Source: Nocardiopsis alkaliphila YIM 80379
Lineage (GTDB): Bacteria > Actinomycetota > Actinomycetes > Streptosporangiales > Streptosporangiaceae
Direction: 5' to 3'
DNA length: 36,152 nt
Assembly (NCBI RefSeq): GCF_000341005.1
Contig: NZ_ANBD01000025.1
Coordinates: 1-36,152 of the forward strand
The notes under the pieces were generated by a model. It was not told the origin of the DNA and made no database searches. It saw only the letters and a list, made by a program, of their open reading frames with translations. The stretch's first letter is position 1; each line of letters starts with the position of its first letter. The position numbers were made by a program, and so were the translations under genes. Of this stretch, positions 7,114 through 14,121 are shown piece after piece.

Positions 7114-7850
7114 CGGCTGTTCTCCTCGGTCGCGCCGCTTTCCCTGGTCAGGCGGAACAGGTAGGTCAGGACGCCGTCGTTCCAGTCGTGCAGGTGGTGG
7201 ATGTGAGCGGTGAAGCCCTCGTGGACGGCGTGGCCGATGATGTGGCGCAGGTCGGCGGTGTTGGAGGCGATGAAGAAGACCTCACCGCCCGGGGCGAGGA
7301 GGTCGCGTTCGGCGAGTTGGGTGAAGAAGGCGTCGGTGACGGGGGTGCCGGCGCACACGTTGCGGACGATGTCGGGGTCCTCGCTCACCGGCCGGCTGAC
7401 GGCGGGCGGGTTGAAGGTGACCACGTCCAGGCGGGTGCCGTCGGGCAGGGGCGCGAAGAGGTCACCGACCCGGGGGAGGAACTCGGTGGGGCGGTCGGTA
7501 CCCACGATGCGGTGGTAGCCGGCCTCGGTGGCGGCGACGCTGGCGGGGTGGACGTCCAGGGCGTGCACGCGGGCGGCGCCGCGCAGGCCGGCCACGATGG
7601 CCTCCACGCCGAGCCCCACTCCCATCGCCGCGTAGACACGGCCGCGCACGTCGATCTCGTCGTCCAGGACGCGCTGGTGGATCATCCGGCTGGTGGCGCC
7701 GGGGATGAAGACGCCCGGAGGCACCTCGAAGTCCCAACCGTTCCAGGAGTAGGCGCGCGTGGTGTGCAGGTCGGCCTTGGGGCGATTGAGGGCGATGATC
7801 TGCTCGGGCGGCAGGGGCGGGGGCAGGCGGTCGAGGAGGGAGGAGTTCAC
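7110..7850 (-). CDS. Class I SAM-dependent methyltransferase with NPPA motif
   Basis: First gene of the minus-strand operon, 246 aa. The SAM-binding motif I region is AAMGVGLGVEAI near 74-85, followed by an acidic-ended strand (ALDVHP). The catalytic motif IV is FNPPA at 146-150, the (N/D)PP(Y/F) type of methyltransferases acting on nitrogen of amino acids, nucleobases or peptides. I chose GTG 7850, preceded by AAAGGA at 5 nt. The longer open frame to 7949 would run through the promoter and Zur-like box at 7905-7933 and starts with low-complexity sequence. The stop overlaps the next ATG. A likely role is N-methylation (or another SAM-dependent transfer) of the small product made by the downstream enzymes. 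The substrate is unknown. Confidence 0.82.
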   Translation of the reverse strand: MNSSLLDRLPPPLPPEQIIALNRPKADLHTTRAYSWNGWDFEVPPGVFIPGATSRMIHQRVLDDEIDVRGRVYAAMGVGLGVEAIVAGLRGAARVHALDVHPASVAATEAGYHRIVGTDRPTEFLPRVGDLFAPLPDGTRLDVVTFNPPAVSRPVSEDPDIVRNVCAGTPVTDAFFTQLAERDLLAPGGEVFFIASNTADLRHIIGHAVHEGFTAHIHHLHDWNDGVLTYLFRLTRESGATEENSR

Positions 7851-7904
7851 TCGGGTCCTTTCCGGCAGGGGCGAATGAGGGGCGTCGTGGTGGCTCGGTC
7901 GGTG

Positions 7905-7933
7905 ACTATAGCGACAATGAAAACCGTTGTCAC
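7905..7933 (-). promoter_or_regulatory. Predicted promoter of the methyltransferase-DUF364-kinase-PLP operon
   Basis: On the minus strand GTGACA (7933-7928), a 17-nt spacer and TATAGT (7910-7905) resemble a housekeeping -35/-10 pair. The start of transcription would be about 50 nt before GTG 7850. The Zur-like box covers the -35 element and spacer, the expected position for repression. Confidence 0.6.
7918..7932 (-). promoter_or_regulatory. Zur-like box in front of the minus-strand operon
   Basis: Read on the minus strand the site is TGACAACGGTTTTCA, a 7-1-7 inverted repeat with one mismatch. It closely resembles actinobacterial Zur boxes built on TGAAAA/TTTTCA half-sites. The half-site GTTTTCA is shared with the boxes at 8066-8080 and 35962-35976. 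Confidence 0.72.
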
Positions 7934-8065
7934 TTTCGCGGGGCCTCACCCCCGCACCCCCGAGTCGTTCCCTGGGTCGTGACGCCGCGAACCCCCACGA
8001 TCACGGACCCTCCAGGCACCCGGGGAGGCTCCGAGAGGGGTGTCGTTCGCACGCCAGGATGTAAG

Positions 8066-8080
8066 TGATTATCGTTTTCA
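8066..8080 (+). promoter_or_regulatory. Zur-like box in front of the MFS exporter
   Basis: TGATTATCGTTTTCA on the plus strand. The right half is the same GTTTTCA; the left half is weaker, but the outer AGTGA/TCACT arms pair. A -10-like TACAGT follows at 8082-8087, so a bound repressor would block the exporter promoter. Confidence 0.6.
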
Positions 8081-8146
8081 CTACAGTGGCGGAAGAGCCG
8101 GCGACGAACACGCCGGGACGCGACCCCACACCCCGAACGATCAGAG

Positions 8147-9430
8147 ATGAGAGCTTCCGTGCCCTCGACGACGTCGAACACGACCGCCCCACGGCGCCCC
8201 ACTCCCCTGCTGCGACCGGACTTTCTGCGCTTGTGGTGCGCCACCACCGCCTCGGGGATGGCCACGTGGGCCATGCCGTTCATCCTCGGGCTCGCCGTCC
8301 TGCACGGGTCACTGACCGCCATCGGCCTGGGGTTGGTCCTGGCCACCCGCACCGCCGGGTTCCTGGTCGCCGTTCCCCTGGGCGGACTGCTCGCCGACCG
8401 CTACTCCCGGCACGCCGTGGTGTTGTGGTCCGGGCTCGCCGCGGCCGCCGCCAGCCCCGTTCTGGCCGCCGGCCTGGGCACCTCCACCACGTTGATGGCC
8501 GTGGCCGCCGCCATCGTCGGGGTGGGTCAAGGGGCGTGCCGCCCCGCCTTTCAGGCCCTGACCGCCGAGATCGTGGCCGTCGAGGACCGACAACAGGCCA
8601 ACGCCGCCCTCACCTTCTCGGTGCGCGGGGTCACCCTGATCGCCCCCGCGCTCACCGCCTTGGCGGCCACCATCACCGGACCGGCCACCCTGTTGCTGGT
8701 CACCGCCGGGCTGTGGCTGGCCACGGCACTGCTCGCACCCAAGGGGACCGGTGTCACGGACCAGGCCCGTGACCGGTCCCCCTTCCACGTGGAGTTCGTC
8801 GAAGGACTCACCGAGGCGCGCCGCCACCCCTGGTTCCTATCCGGGCTGGCCGCACTGACCACCGTGATCGCACTGGGCTACTCGGCCACGAACGTGCTAC
8901 TGCCGCTGACCAGCCGGGATCACTACGGCACCGAGGCCGTGCTCGCCGGCGCGTTGACCGCCTACACCGCCGGCGCTCTGGTCGGCGCGCTCTTGGTGGC
9001 CCGGTGGAAGCCCCGCGCGCAGGGGTGGTGGGCGCTGTTCGGGCTGGGTCTGTACGCGCTGGCGCCGCTGAGCCTGGCGTTCCCGGTCGGCGCCGTGGCG
9101 GTCTTCGCCGCCTACGCGGTGGTGGGAGTGGGGGTGGAGTTGTTCAATGTGCCCTGGTTCACCGCCGCCCAGCGCGAGGTCGCTCCGGACAAGTTGGCCA
9201 GGGTCTCCTCCCTGGACTTCCTGTTCGCCTACGGGTTCGCACCCGTGGGGCTGGCGCTGATCGCCCCGGCGGCGCAGGCCTTCGGAACGGAGTCGGTGTT
9301 GCTCGGGTGTGCGGTGTTGTGCGTGCTCGCGCCGGCGCTGGCGGCGTTGGCACCGGGTGCCAGGGACTTCCGCACCCGACACCATGGCGCTCCGCAAAAT
9401 TCCCTATCGCTCCCCAAAAATACCTGCTAA
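8147..9430 (+). CDS. MFS transporter, EntS-like exporter
   Basis: A 427-aa protein with about 12 hydrophobic segments. After a short polar N-terminus it starts with LLRPDFLRLWCATTASGMATW, typical of the MFS_3/EntS branch that includes enterobactin and other siderophore exporters. The loop between helices 2 and 3 has the MFS signature, visible as GGLLADRYSRHAV. It is transcribed divergently from the methyltransferase-DUF364-kinase-PLP operon, and each side has its own Zur-like box. It is therefore the natural candidate to export that operon's product. ATG 8147 has a weak ribosome site; GTG 8159 is an alternative start. A drug exporter is possible by sequence alone. Confidence 0.85.
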   Translation: MRASVPSTTSNTTAPRRPTPLLRPDFLRLWCATTASGMATWAMPFILGLAVLHGSLTAIGLGLVLATRTAGFLVAVPLGGLLADRYSRHAVVLWSGLAAAAASPVLAAGLGTSTTLMAVAAAIVGVGQGACRPAFQALTAEIVAVEDRQQANAALTFSVRGVTLIAPALTALAATITGPATLLLVTAGLWLATALLAPKGTGVTDQARDRSPFHVEFVEGLTEARRHPWFLSGLAALTTVIALGYSATNVLLPLTSRDHYGTEAVLAGALTAYTAGALVGALLVARWKPRAQGWWALFGLGLYALAPLSLAFPVGAVAVFAAYAVVGVGVELFNVPWFTAAQREVAPDKLARVSSLDFLFAYGFAPVGLALIAPAAQAFGTESVLLGCAVLCVLAPALAALAPGARDFRTRHHGAPQNSLSLPKNTC

Positions 9431-9504
9431 CCTGACTTTAAAGGAGTGTTAGGGATAGAGCGACGCTCCTGCCGCGATGTCGCACACGAGATTCAGGAGG
9501 GCGT

Positions 9505-9888
9505 ATGAGCCCCGAGGGCCCGATCATCGAAGACGTCCACGACTTGCGTGCCCTGCTTCGCGCCGACCTCGTCGTCGCGATGAAGGCTCGTCGCCCCGAG
9601 GTCGTCTCGGCGCTGCGTACCGCCCTGGCCGCCTGGGACAACGCCGAGGCGGTCACCGTCCCGAAGGTTCAGCGGGAGGGCGGGAGCGAACACGTCGCGG
9701 GCGCCCGGGTCGGGATCGGTGCCGCCGAGGTGGAACGACGGGTGTTGTCCGTTGAGGAGGTGCGAGCACTGTTGCGCCGGCAGGTCGAGGAGCGGGTCGA
9801 GGAAGCGGAGCGCTATGACTCGCACGGCCGGCACGAAGCCGCCGAGCGGCTTCGACGGGAGGCCCACGCCCTGAGGAAGTACGGCTGA
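9505..9888 (+). CDS. GatB/YqeY-like domain protein
   Basis: A 127-aa all-helical protein of the YqeY family, related to the tRNA-binding tail of the GatB amidotransferase subunit. The first half has LRADLVVAMKARRPEVVSALRTALAAWDNAEAV, trimmed here to its key parts LRADL, MKAR, SALRTALAA and DNAEAV. The C-terminal helices (EVRALLRRQVEERVEEAERY, then GRHEAAERLRREA) match the usual pattern. ATG 9505 follows AGGAGG. The gene stands alone, 75 bp after the MFS gene, and is followed by a strong hairpin. Its cellular role is not defined; tRNA binding is assumed from the family. A link to the zinc region is not indicated. Confidence 0.82.
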   Translation: MSPEGPIIEDVHDLRALLRADLVVAMKARRPEVVSALRTALAAWDNAEAVTVPKVQREGGSEHVAGARVGIGAAEVERRVLSVEEVRALLRRQVEERVEEAERYDSHGRHEAAERLRREAHALRKYG

Positions 9889-9929
9889 GTCGCTGCGCGT
9901 CCAGGGTTCTCGTACGTACGCTGGAACGT

Positions 9930-9968
9930 GAACGGTCCCCCACCACTACGCCTGGTGGGGGACCGTTC
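9930..9968 (+). terminator. Intrinsic terminator hairpin between yqeY-like and DUF397 genes
   Basis: A perfect 15-bp stem (GAACGGTCCCCCACC and its complement) with a 9-nt loop lies 42 bp after the yqeY-like stop and 11 bp beyond the stop of the minus-strand DUF397 gene. It probably serves both. Confidence 0.8.
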
Positions 9969-9978
9969 TCGTGGGTTC

Positions 9979-10158
9979 CTACTTCGAGGACAGAGCACCC
10001 AGCAGAGCCGCCCACTCTCGCCCTTGGAAGCCCAAATACCCTAGGCCACGGTTCTGCGTGTCACGCACATCCGCGCCTCCGACGCACTCACGCACCTCCA
10101 CGCAGGCGCCACCACTTCCGTTGCTATAGCTGGATTTCTTCCAGTCCTCGTTCATCAT
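9979..10158 (-). CDS. DUF397 small protein
   Basis: A 59-aa protein beginning MMNEDWKKSSYSNGSGGACVEV (start of the family signature W-K-K-S-S-Y-S, then N-G-x-C-V-E-V) and containing VRDTQNRG and a late W. DUF397 proteins are short actinobacterial partners of XRE/DUF5753 regulators in whiJ-type loci; partner binding or antitoxin-like action has been suggested for the group. Its start overlaps the TGA of the upstream XRE gene, so the pair is translationally coupled. Confidence 0.88.
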   Translation of the reverse strand: MMNEDWKKSSYSNGSGGACVEVRECVGGADVRDTQNRGLGYLGFQGREWAALLGALSSK

Positions 10159-10973
10159 TCGATGTGGCCTCGAATCTCTTCCATCCTGGACCGGGACACC
10201 GATGCGGGCAGTGCTGCGCTTCGCAGCTCCGCGAAGATCCGCTCGTAGCTCGCCACAACCCCTGGGTGCTTCAGTGTCATTCCGGTCTGTTGGCTCTCAA
10301 TGTAAGCAAATGCACCGTTTCCAGGCACTTCCATCAGGATAAAGGACCCGCCCAGACCCGCGTGCCCCTCAGCCTCGATCGGGACTATCTGGATGTGCAG
10401 GCGAGAAAGCCAGGAGAGCTCTATCAGTCGGTCGATCTGAGCCGGCATCACTCCAGGGTCGCGAAAGCGTCGCAGAAGCACGGCCTCGTCTATCAGGAAG
10501 GTCGATCTCGGCGGGTGATCACGCTCAAGAATCCTCTGTCGCTTCTGCCGGGCCTCCAGAATCTGGTTGAGGGCTTCAGGGGTCGCGTCAGGCTCCGCAA
10601 GTTCACTGATGGCACGGATGTACTGCTCAGCCTGTAAGAGACCGGGCACCAAACCCAGAGAGTAGTCCTGAATCTTGGTCGCTGACTGCTCCGCTTCAGC
10701 GACTTCCCTGAAGTACGTGGTCATACCGACCCCTGAGAACGCCGCATCCCAGGCACCCAAGATGATGCCGTTAGCGGTAAGAGCCTTATCAAGGCGTACT
10801 ACAGGATCCCGCCTAGTCCCTTTTTTCCCAAGCTCCAAGTCACTGATCGTGCTCTGCGCAACCAAAGATACAGCTGCCAACTCCTGTTGCGTGAGACCGG
10901 CCTGACCTCGGATCTTCTTCAGTAGACGACCGAAGCGAACCCGCGCTTCCCCCTCTTCGTTCCCCTTTTCCAA
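10155..10973 (-). CDS. XRE-family transcriptional regulator with DUF5753 domain
   Basis: A 272-aa regulator. Residues about 12-65 form the helix-turn-helix (FGRLLKKIRGQAGLTQQELA, then STISDLELGKKG). The rest is the DUF5753 domain, with the characteristic LVPGLLQAEQYIRA near 108-121, EARQKRQRIL, and a late FAYIES segment. It is followed by a coupled DUF397 gene and is divergent from an RsbW-like ATPase, the arrangement of Streptomyces whiJ/abaA-type loci involved in development and antibiotic control. The start given is TTG 10973 with a weak GGGAAG ribosome site. No closer ATG or GTG precedes the HTH in frame. An inverted repeat at 11000-11037 upstream may be its operator. Confidence 0.87.
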   Translation of the reverse strand: MEKGNEEGEARVRFGRLLKKIRGQAGLTQQELAAVSLVAQSTISDLELGKKGTRRDPVVRLDKALTANGIILGAWDAAFSGVGMTTYFREVAEAEQSATKIQDYSLGLVPGLLQAEQYIRAISELAEPDATPEALNQILEARQKRQRILERDHPPRSTFLIDEAVLLRRFRDPGVMPAQIDRLIELSWLSRLHIQIVPIEAEGHAGLGGSFILMEVPGNGAFAYIESQQTGMTLKHPGVVASYERIFAELRSAALPASVSRSRMEEIRGHIE

Positions 10974-10999
10974 CTTCCCACCATCCCTCCACCGAGCTC

Positions 11000-11037
11000 T
11001 ACCGCTGGCAATAAATCTTCTATCGGGTTTAGCGGTA
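11000..11037. promoter_or_regulatory. Inverted repeat in the XRE/ATPase divergent region
   Basis: TACCGCT and AGCGGTA, perfect 7-bp arms 24 nt apart, lie 27-64 bp upstream of the XRE start. They may be an autoregulatory operator; there is no second copy in the window to support it. Confidence 0.4.
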
Positions 11038-11173
11038 ATGATAGACCGCGCACCCCCTCCGTTGGCAGAGTTTCAGAAGAATCCACTTCCCCTCGCGACT
11101 AAAACCGCAAATCGAAGTGATCATCAGCCACACCTGAAATCAGATCCATCACCAACCACCCAAGGTGCGACAA

Positions 11174-11731
11174 ATGCAAAATATTGGGACACGTTCACCC
11201 GTACCGGAAAAGCCCTTCCCCCGCCTGATCCACTTCCGTGACCCGAATCGACGCGGCCTCCTCCTGGGCCACACCCACGACCACCAATCCCTGGCCCAGT
11301 GGTGTCACAGCGTTCTGCCCTGCCACGCTCGCCCACTGACCCTGGTCACCCGAGCACTGGTCGACAACGCTCTCCAGCACACCCGTTCCGGGCTGCCGGG
11401 CGGCACGGTGCGCGTCGTGCTGGACCGGACCCGCCCCCTGCTCCCCCACCTGTACGTCACCGACGAGGGCCCTCTGCCCGGACCGAACATCAGCTATCCC
11501 CGCCGCGACGACCAGGCCCCGTGCAGCGGCCTGGCCTTGGTCGAGCGGCTCTCCGTGTACTGGGACTTCTCCTGGTCCTGGGACGGCCACCGCATCCGCG
11601 CCCTGACCCTGCAAGTGGTCTTCGACCTCACCGAACCGGCTGAGCCCGATCAACGCGCGCACGAAAAAGGCCCGGAAAAGCGTCATACCGCTCTCCCGGG
11701 CCCACGGACCCTGAATCCAAGAATCCCCTGA
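11174..11731 (+). CDS. RsbW-like ATP-binding protein (HATPase_c_2, anti-sigma factor type)
   Basis: A 185-aa GHKL-fold protein. The N-box is LVTRALVDNALQHT, the G1 box is VTDEGPLPG, and the G2 region is SGLALVERL, so ATP binding looks intact. There is no histidine phosphotransfer domain. Such stand-alone ATPases act as anti-sigma or partner-switching kinases and belong to the whiJ/abaA-type loci with XRE and DUF397 genes. I chose ATG 11174 because AAGGTG lies 6 nt upstream; GTG 11165 would add three residues. The C-terminal 35 residues are polar and proline-rich and probably disordered. A Cys-motif gene follows 18 bp downstream, probably in the same transcript. Confidence 0.8.
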   Translation: MQNIGTRSPVPEKPFPRLIHFRDPNRRGLLLGHTHDHQSLAQWCHSVLPCHARPLTLVTRALVDNALQHTRSGLPGGTVRVVLDRTRPLLPHLYVTDEGPLPGPNISYPRRDDQAPCSGLALVERLSVYWDFSWSWDGHRIRALTLQVVFDLTEPAEPDQRAHEKGPEKRHTALPGPRTLNPRIP

Positions 11732-11749
11732 AACCAGAAAGCAGAGCCC

Positions 11750-12100
11750 ATGTCGCACCCTATCCCCGCGCCCCGCCGCCCGCAGGACCTTCGCTCGAAC
11801 AGCCCCTATCGCCCTCTCCCCGCTTCGGGCCCGACCTGCGCCTTCTGCACTCACCGCACCTGTCGCGCCTATCGGGCACAACACCTTCCTCGTCTGGGCG
11901 GTCACCGCACCGAGTTCGCTCGCGAGCACCGCCAGGCCGCACGACTTCAGGCCCATCATCCGCGCTCGATCATCTGGTTCGGAGAGGCCACACAGTCGTT
12001 CTGGGTGGCCTCAGCCTCGGGACTGGTCGAAGCCGAAACCATCGATGCGGTGCTCACCTACCTGTGGACCCATGCGCAGCGGATCATCTCTCGCCGTTGA
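11750..12100 (+). CDS. Hypothetical protein with Cys-rich CxxC motif
   Basis: A 116-aa protein that I do not recognise. Residues near 30-40 contain CAFCTHRTC, a possible small metal-binding or redox knuckle, after a proline-rich polar N-terminus. The C-terminal half looks folded (IIWFGEATQSFWVASASGL, then a helical EAETIDAVLTYLW). It lies 18 bp after the RsbW-like ATPase and is probably cotranscribed, so a regulatory accessory role in the whiJ-type locus is likely. The ribosome site before ATG 11750 is weak. Confidence 0.65.
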   Translation: MSHPIPAPRRPQDLRSNSPYRPLPASGPTCAFCTHRTCRAYRAQHLPRLGGHRTEFAREHRQAARLQAHHPRSIIWFGEATQSFWVASASGLVEAETIDAVLTYLWTHAQRIISRR

Positions 12101-12246
12101 GCGGGCTCTTTCCTCCTGGTGGCCCCGGTGTGGTTTGCTCTAGGCTCAAACGAAACCGCGAACCTGATGGTGTGTTCCTTTTGTCCGTTTCTCAACAAGT
12201 TGCAAATTTGGACCCCAAGCGCGAATAGACTCGCAGGTCAGGGAGA
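12101..12246 (+). promoter_or_regulatory. Probable CRISPR leader
   Basis: 146 bp without a gene immediately left of the first repeat, more AT-rich than the surroundings (for example CAACAAGTTGCAAATTTGG near 12194). Type I-E repeats ending GGGGATGGACC are usually transcribed in this orientation, which puts the leader on this side. No exact promoter is claimed. Confidence 0.5.
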
Positions 12247-12763
12247 CTGCTCCCCGCGCACGCGGGGATGGACCCTTACACCCCCTAGAGCATCGCTATC
12301 TGCGAGAACTGCTCCCCGCGCACGCGGGGATGGACCTCGGTTGAGTTAGAGTTTGCATCTAATTCGTTTCTGCTCCCCGCGCACGCGGGGATGGACCCGG
12401 TGCCGTCTTGGCCGGGCAGGTCGAGGTCTCCTGCTCCCCGCGCACGCGGGGATGGACCCGATGACGGCGAACCCAGGGCGTTCCGGGGTGGCTGCTCCCC
12501 GCGCACGCGGGGATGGACCTGGACCGAGCATCGACTTCCGAGGAGACGGCGTCTGCTCCCCGCGCACGCGGGGATGGACCCCGATCGCCAACTCAGCACT
12601 TCTGCGCACGTTACTGCTCCCCGCGCACGCGGGGATGGACCCGTTTAGGAGTAGGTCGGCTCCTCGAACAGCTCCTGCTCCCCGCGCACGCGGGGATGGA
12701 CCCTCGATGAGGGTGAAGCCGTTGTAGCTGTCGTCCTGCTCCCCGCGCACGCGGGGATGGACC
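12247..12763 (+). CRISPR. Type I-E CRISPR array, nine repeats and eight spacers
   Basis: Nine identical 28-bp repeats start at 12247, 12309, 12370, 12431, 12492, 12553, 12614, 12675 and 12736. Each begins CTGCTCCCCGCGCACG and ends CGGGGATGGACC. The inner CCCCGCG/CGCGGGG arms form the crRNA hairpin typical of actinobacterial type I-E. The base after the repeat is C in seven of nine copies, so the repeat could be counted as 29. Spacers are 33 nt, except the first (12275-12308), which is 34. Spacer 2 (12337-12369) is clearly AT-rich; the others are GC-rich like actinophage or plasmid DNA. There is no repeat decay at either end. No cas gene is in the window, so interference would need a cas operon elsewhere. 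Confidence 0.98.
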
Positions 12764-12785
12764 CACCGCCTTGAACCGGGCGCCG

Positions 12786-13241
12786 TCAGTCGACCCTGGC
12801 CGGGACGGGGCAGGAGTTCGCGGTACGCAGTCGTGACCACAACGCCCAGGACAGAAAGACCATCCCGGCGACCGCGAGCACCGGTTGCAGCGGAGCGAAC
12901 CAGGCCATGGCTCCACTGGTACCCAGCGCCAACAGGACGAGCTTGTTGCAGACCGGGCAGCCGATCGCGAACCAGGCCAGGGCCGCGCCCACCATGCTCC
13001 TTCCTCCATCACGGTCGCTGCGCGTTTCCTCGACCGCCGACACACCCCGCACGTAGGTGGCCATGACCAGGCCGGCCAGGATCGAGGTGGCGATCCAGAC
13101 CGGGTACGACCAGCACGTCGGTTCGATCTCCCGGGTGAACAATCCGTTCGGGATGAGCACGGCCGGCACCCCCAGCAGGAGCAGGGTCGCGATCGTGCCC
13201 ACCGCCGCCACGCCCCACTGCCGCAATCCCCACGTGCGCAT
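12786..13241 (-). CDS. Small membrane protein with CPVC motif, putative thiol-redox partner
   Basis: A 151-aa protein with about four hydrophobic segments (residues 8-32, 46-64, 84-108 and 112-136). A CPVC motif sits at 95-98 at the start of the third block (FAIGCPVCNKLVLLAL), a vicinal cysteine pair as in membrane thiol oxidoreductases. ATG 13241 is preceded by GAGGGGAG at 7 nt. The longer open frame to 13610 would cross the divergent promoter and both operators. It is divergent from the DsbA-like/CcdA-like operon and shares the paired BlaI-type operators at 13326-13363. A role in extracytoplasmic disulfide chemistry is therefore likely. I do not recognise a named family; a VKOR-like function is possible but not shown. 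Confidence 0.7.
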   Translation of the reverse strand: MRTWGLRQWGVAAVGTIATLLLLGVPAVLIPNGLFTREIEPTCWSYPVWIATSILAGLVMATYVRGVSAVEETRSDRDGGRSMVGAALAWFAIGCPVCNKLVLLALGTSGAMAWFAPLQPVLAVAGMVFLSWALWSRLRTANSCPVPARVD

Positions 13242-13325
13242 TCGGTGTCTCCCCTCATCTGGCCCTTCGGTGGGCCCGGTGGACGGAGTGGGAACCCGGT
13301 GGAGTGCCCCCTGTGACCATCCTCT

Positions 13326-13342
13326 TTCTATGCAGCATAGAG
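13326..13342. promoter_or_regulatory. BlaI-type operator, site 1
   Basis: TTCTAT-N5-ATAGAG, with an inner perfect TCTATG-N3-CATAGA. It is one mismatch from the motif shared with the sites at 13347-13363 and 16334-16350. Its centre is 21 bp, two helical turns, from site 2. Confidence 0.65.
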
Positions 13343-13346
13343 TACC

Positions 13347-13363
13347 TTCTATCGCACATAGAA
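13347..13363. promoter_or_regulatory. BlaI-type operator, site 2
   Basis: Perfect inverted repeat TTCTAT-N5-ATAGAA between the divergent CPVC gene and the DsbA-like gene, 15 bp before the latter's ATG. The same arms recur at 16334-16350 in front of the BlaI-type gene. Confidence 0.7.
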
Positions 13364-13377
13364 AGTAGAGGTGTTCC

Positions 13378-14121
13378 ATGTCCCGACGATCCAAGGGCAC
13401 CACGACCACACCACTGCTCCTGACCGGAGCGGTGCTACTCGCCCTCGTCGTGGCGGTGGCCATCGGGCTGGCCCTGGAAGAGGACCCCTCGGAGCCAGGG
13501 ACCTCGGGCACCGCTCCCGCGAACCAGGCGGTAGAGGATCCCATCGGTGAGGAGCAACGCGAGTGGGGGCAGAGCCTGGCCAGGCGCGAGGCCGCGGACC
13601 CCACGGCCATGGGCGAACAGGACGCCCCCGTGGTGATGATCGCCTACTCCGACTTCACCTGTCCCTTCTGCGCCGCTTGGGCCCAGGACACCCAGCCCGA
13701 ACTGGTCGAACGCTACGTCGAATCCGGCGAGCTGCGTATCGAGTGGCGCGAGTTCCCCTACCTGGGAGACCCGGCCCGTGACCTCTCCGTGGGCGCGCTG
13801 GCCGCCGCCGAGCAGGACGCCTTCTGGGAGTACCAGGAGGCGGTCTTCGCCCGGCAGGACGAACTGACGTCGTCCTCCGACGCCGAAGGAGAGCTCAGGG
13901 CGATCGTCGACGACCTCGGATTGGACATGGAACGCTTCGACGCCGATCTGCGAAGCGAGGAACTGCTGAGCCAGGTCGACGCCGACTTCCTCGAAGGACA
14001 GCAGATCGGGGTGTCCGGCACCCCGGCCTTCATCATCAACGGGGACCCGGTCATGGGCGCTCAGCCCCTGCCGACATTCCTCAACAGCATCGACACCGCC
14101 CTGACCGCGGCCGGGGCGTGA
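13378..14121 (+). CDS. Membrane-anchored DsbA-like thioredoxin-fold protein
   Basis: A 247-aa thiol-disulfide oxidoreductase on the outside of the membrane. One hydrophobic helix (about residues 12-30) anchors it. After a polar linker, the DSBA-like thioredoxin domain has the active site CPFC at 95-98 in YSDFTCPFCAAW and the cis-proline P216 in VSGTPAFIING. The helical insertion between them is the one usual for actinobacterial DsbA/MdbA-like proteins. ATG 13378 follows AGAGG at good distance. The stop overlaps the GTG of the CcdA-like gene, which would supply electrons across the membrane, suggesting a reducing or isomerising role. Expression is probably under the BlaI-type operators just upstream. 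Confidence 0.9.
   Translation: MSRRSKGTTTTPLLLTGAVLLALVVAVAIGLALEEDPSEPGTSGTAPANQAVEDPIGEEQREWGQSLARREAADPTAMGEQDAPVVMIAYSDFTCPFCAAWAQDTQPELVERYVESGELRIEWREFPYLGDPARDLSVGALAAAEQDAFWEYQEAVFARQDELTSSSDAEGELRAIVDDLGLDMERFDADLRSEELLSQVDADFLEGQQIGVSGTPAFIINGDPVMGAQPLPTFLNSIDTALTAAGA

Noticed and set aside
7851..7949. N-terminal extension of the methyltransferase
   Set aside because: It would be encoded through the predicted promoter and Zur-like box; GTG 7850 has a good ribosome site and a plausible N-terminus.
12285..12840. Open frames across the CRISPR repeats with repeated Arg-Gly-rich peptides on both strands
   Set aside because: They are translations of the repeats and spacers; the 61-bp period and repeat identity show an array, not genes.
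13242..13610. N-terminal extension of the CPVC membrane protein
   Set aside because: It runs through the divergent promoter and both BlaI-type operators; ATG 13241 has a strong ribosome site.
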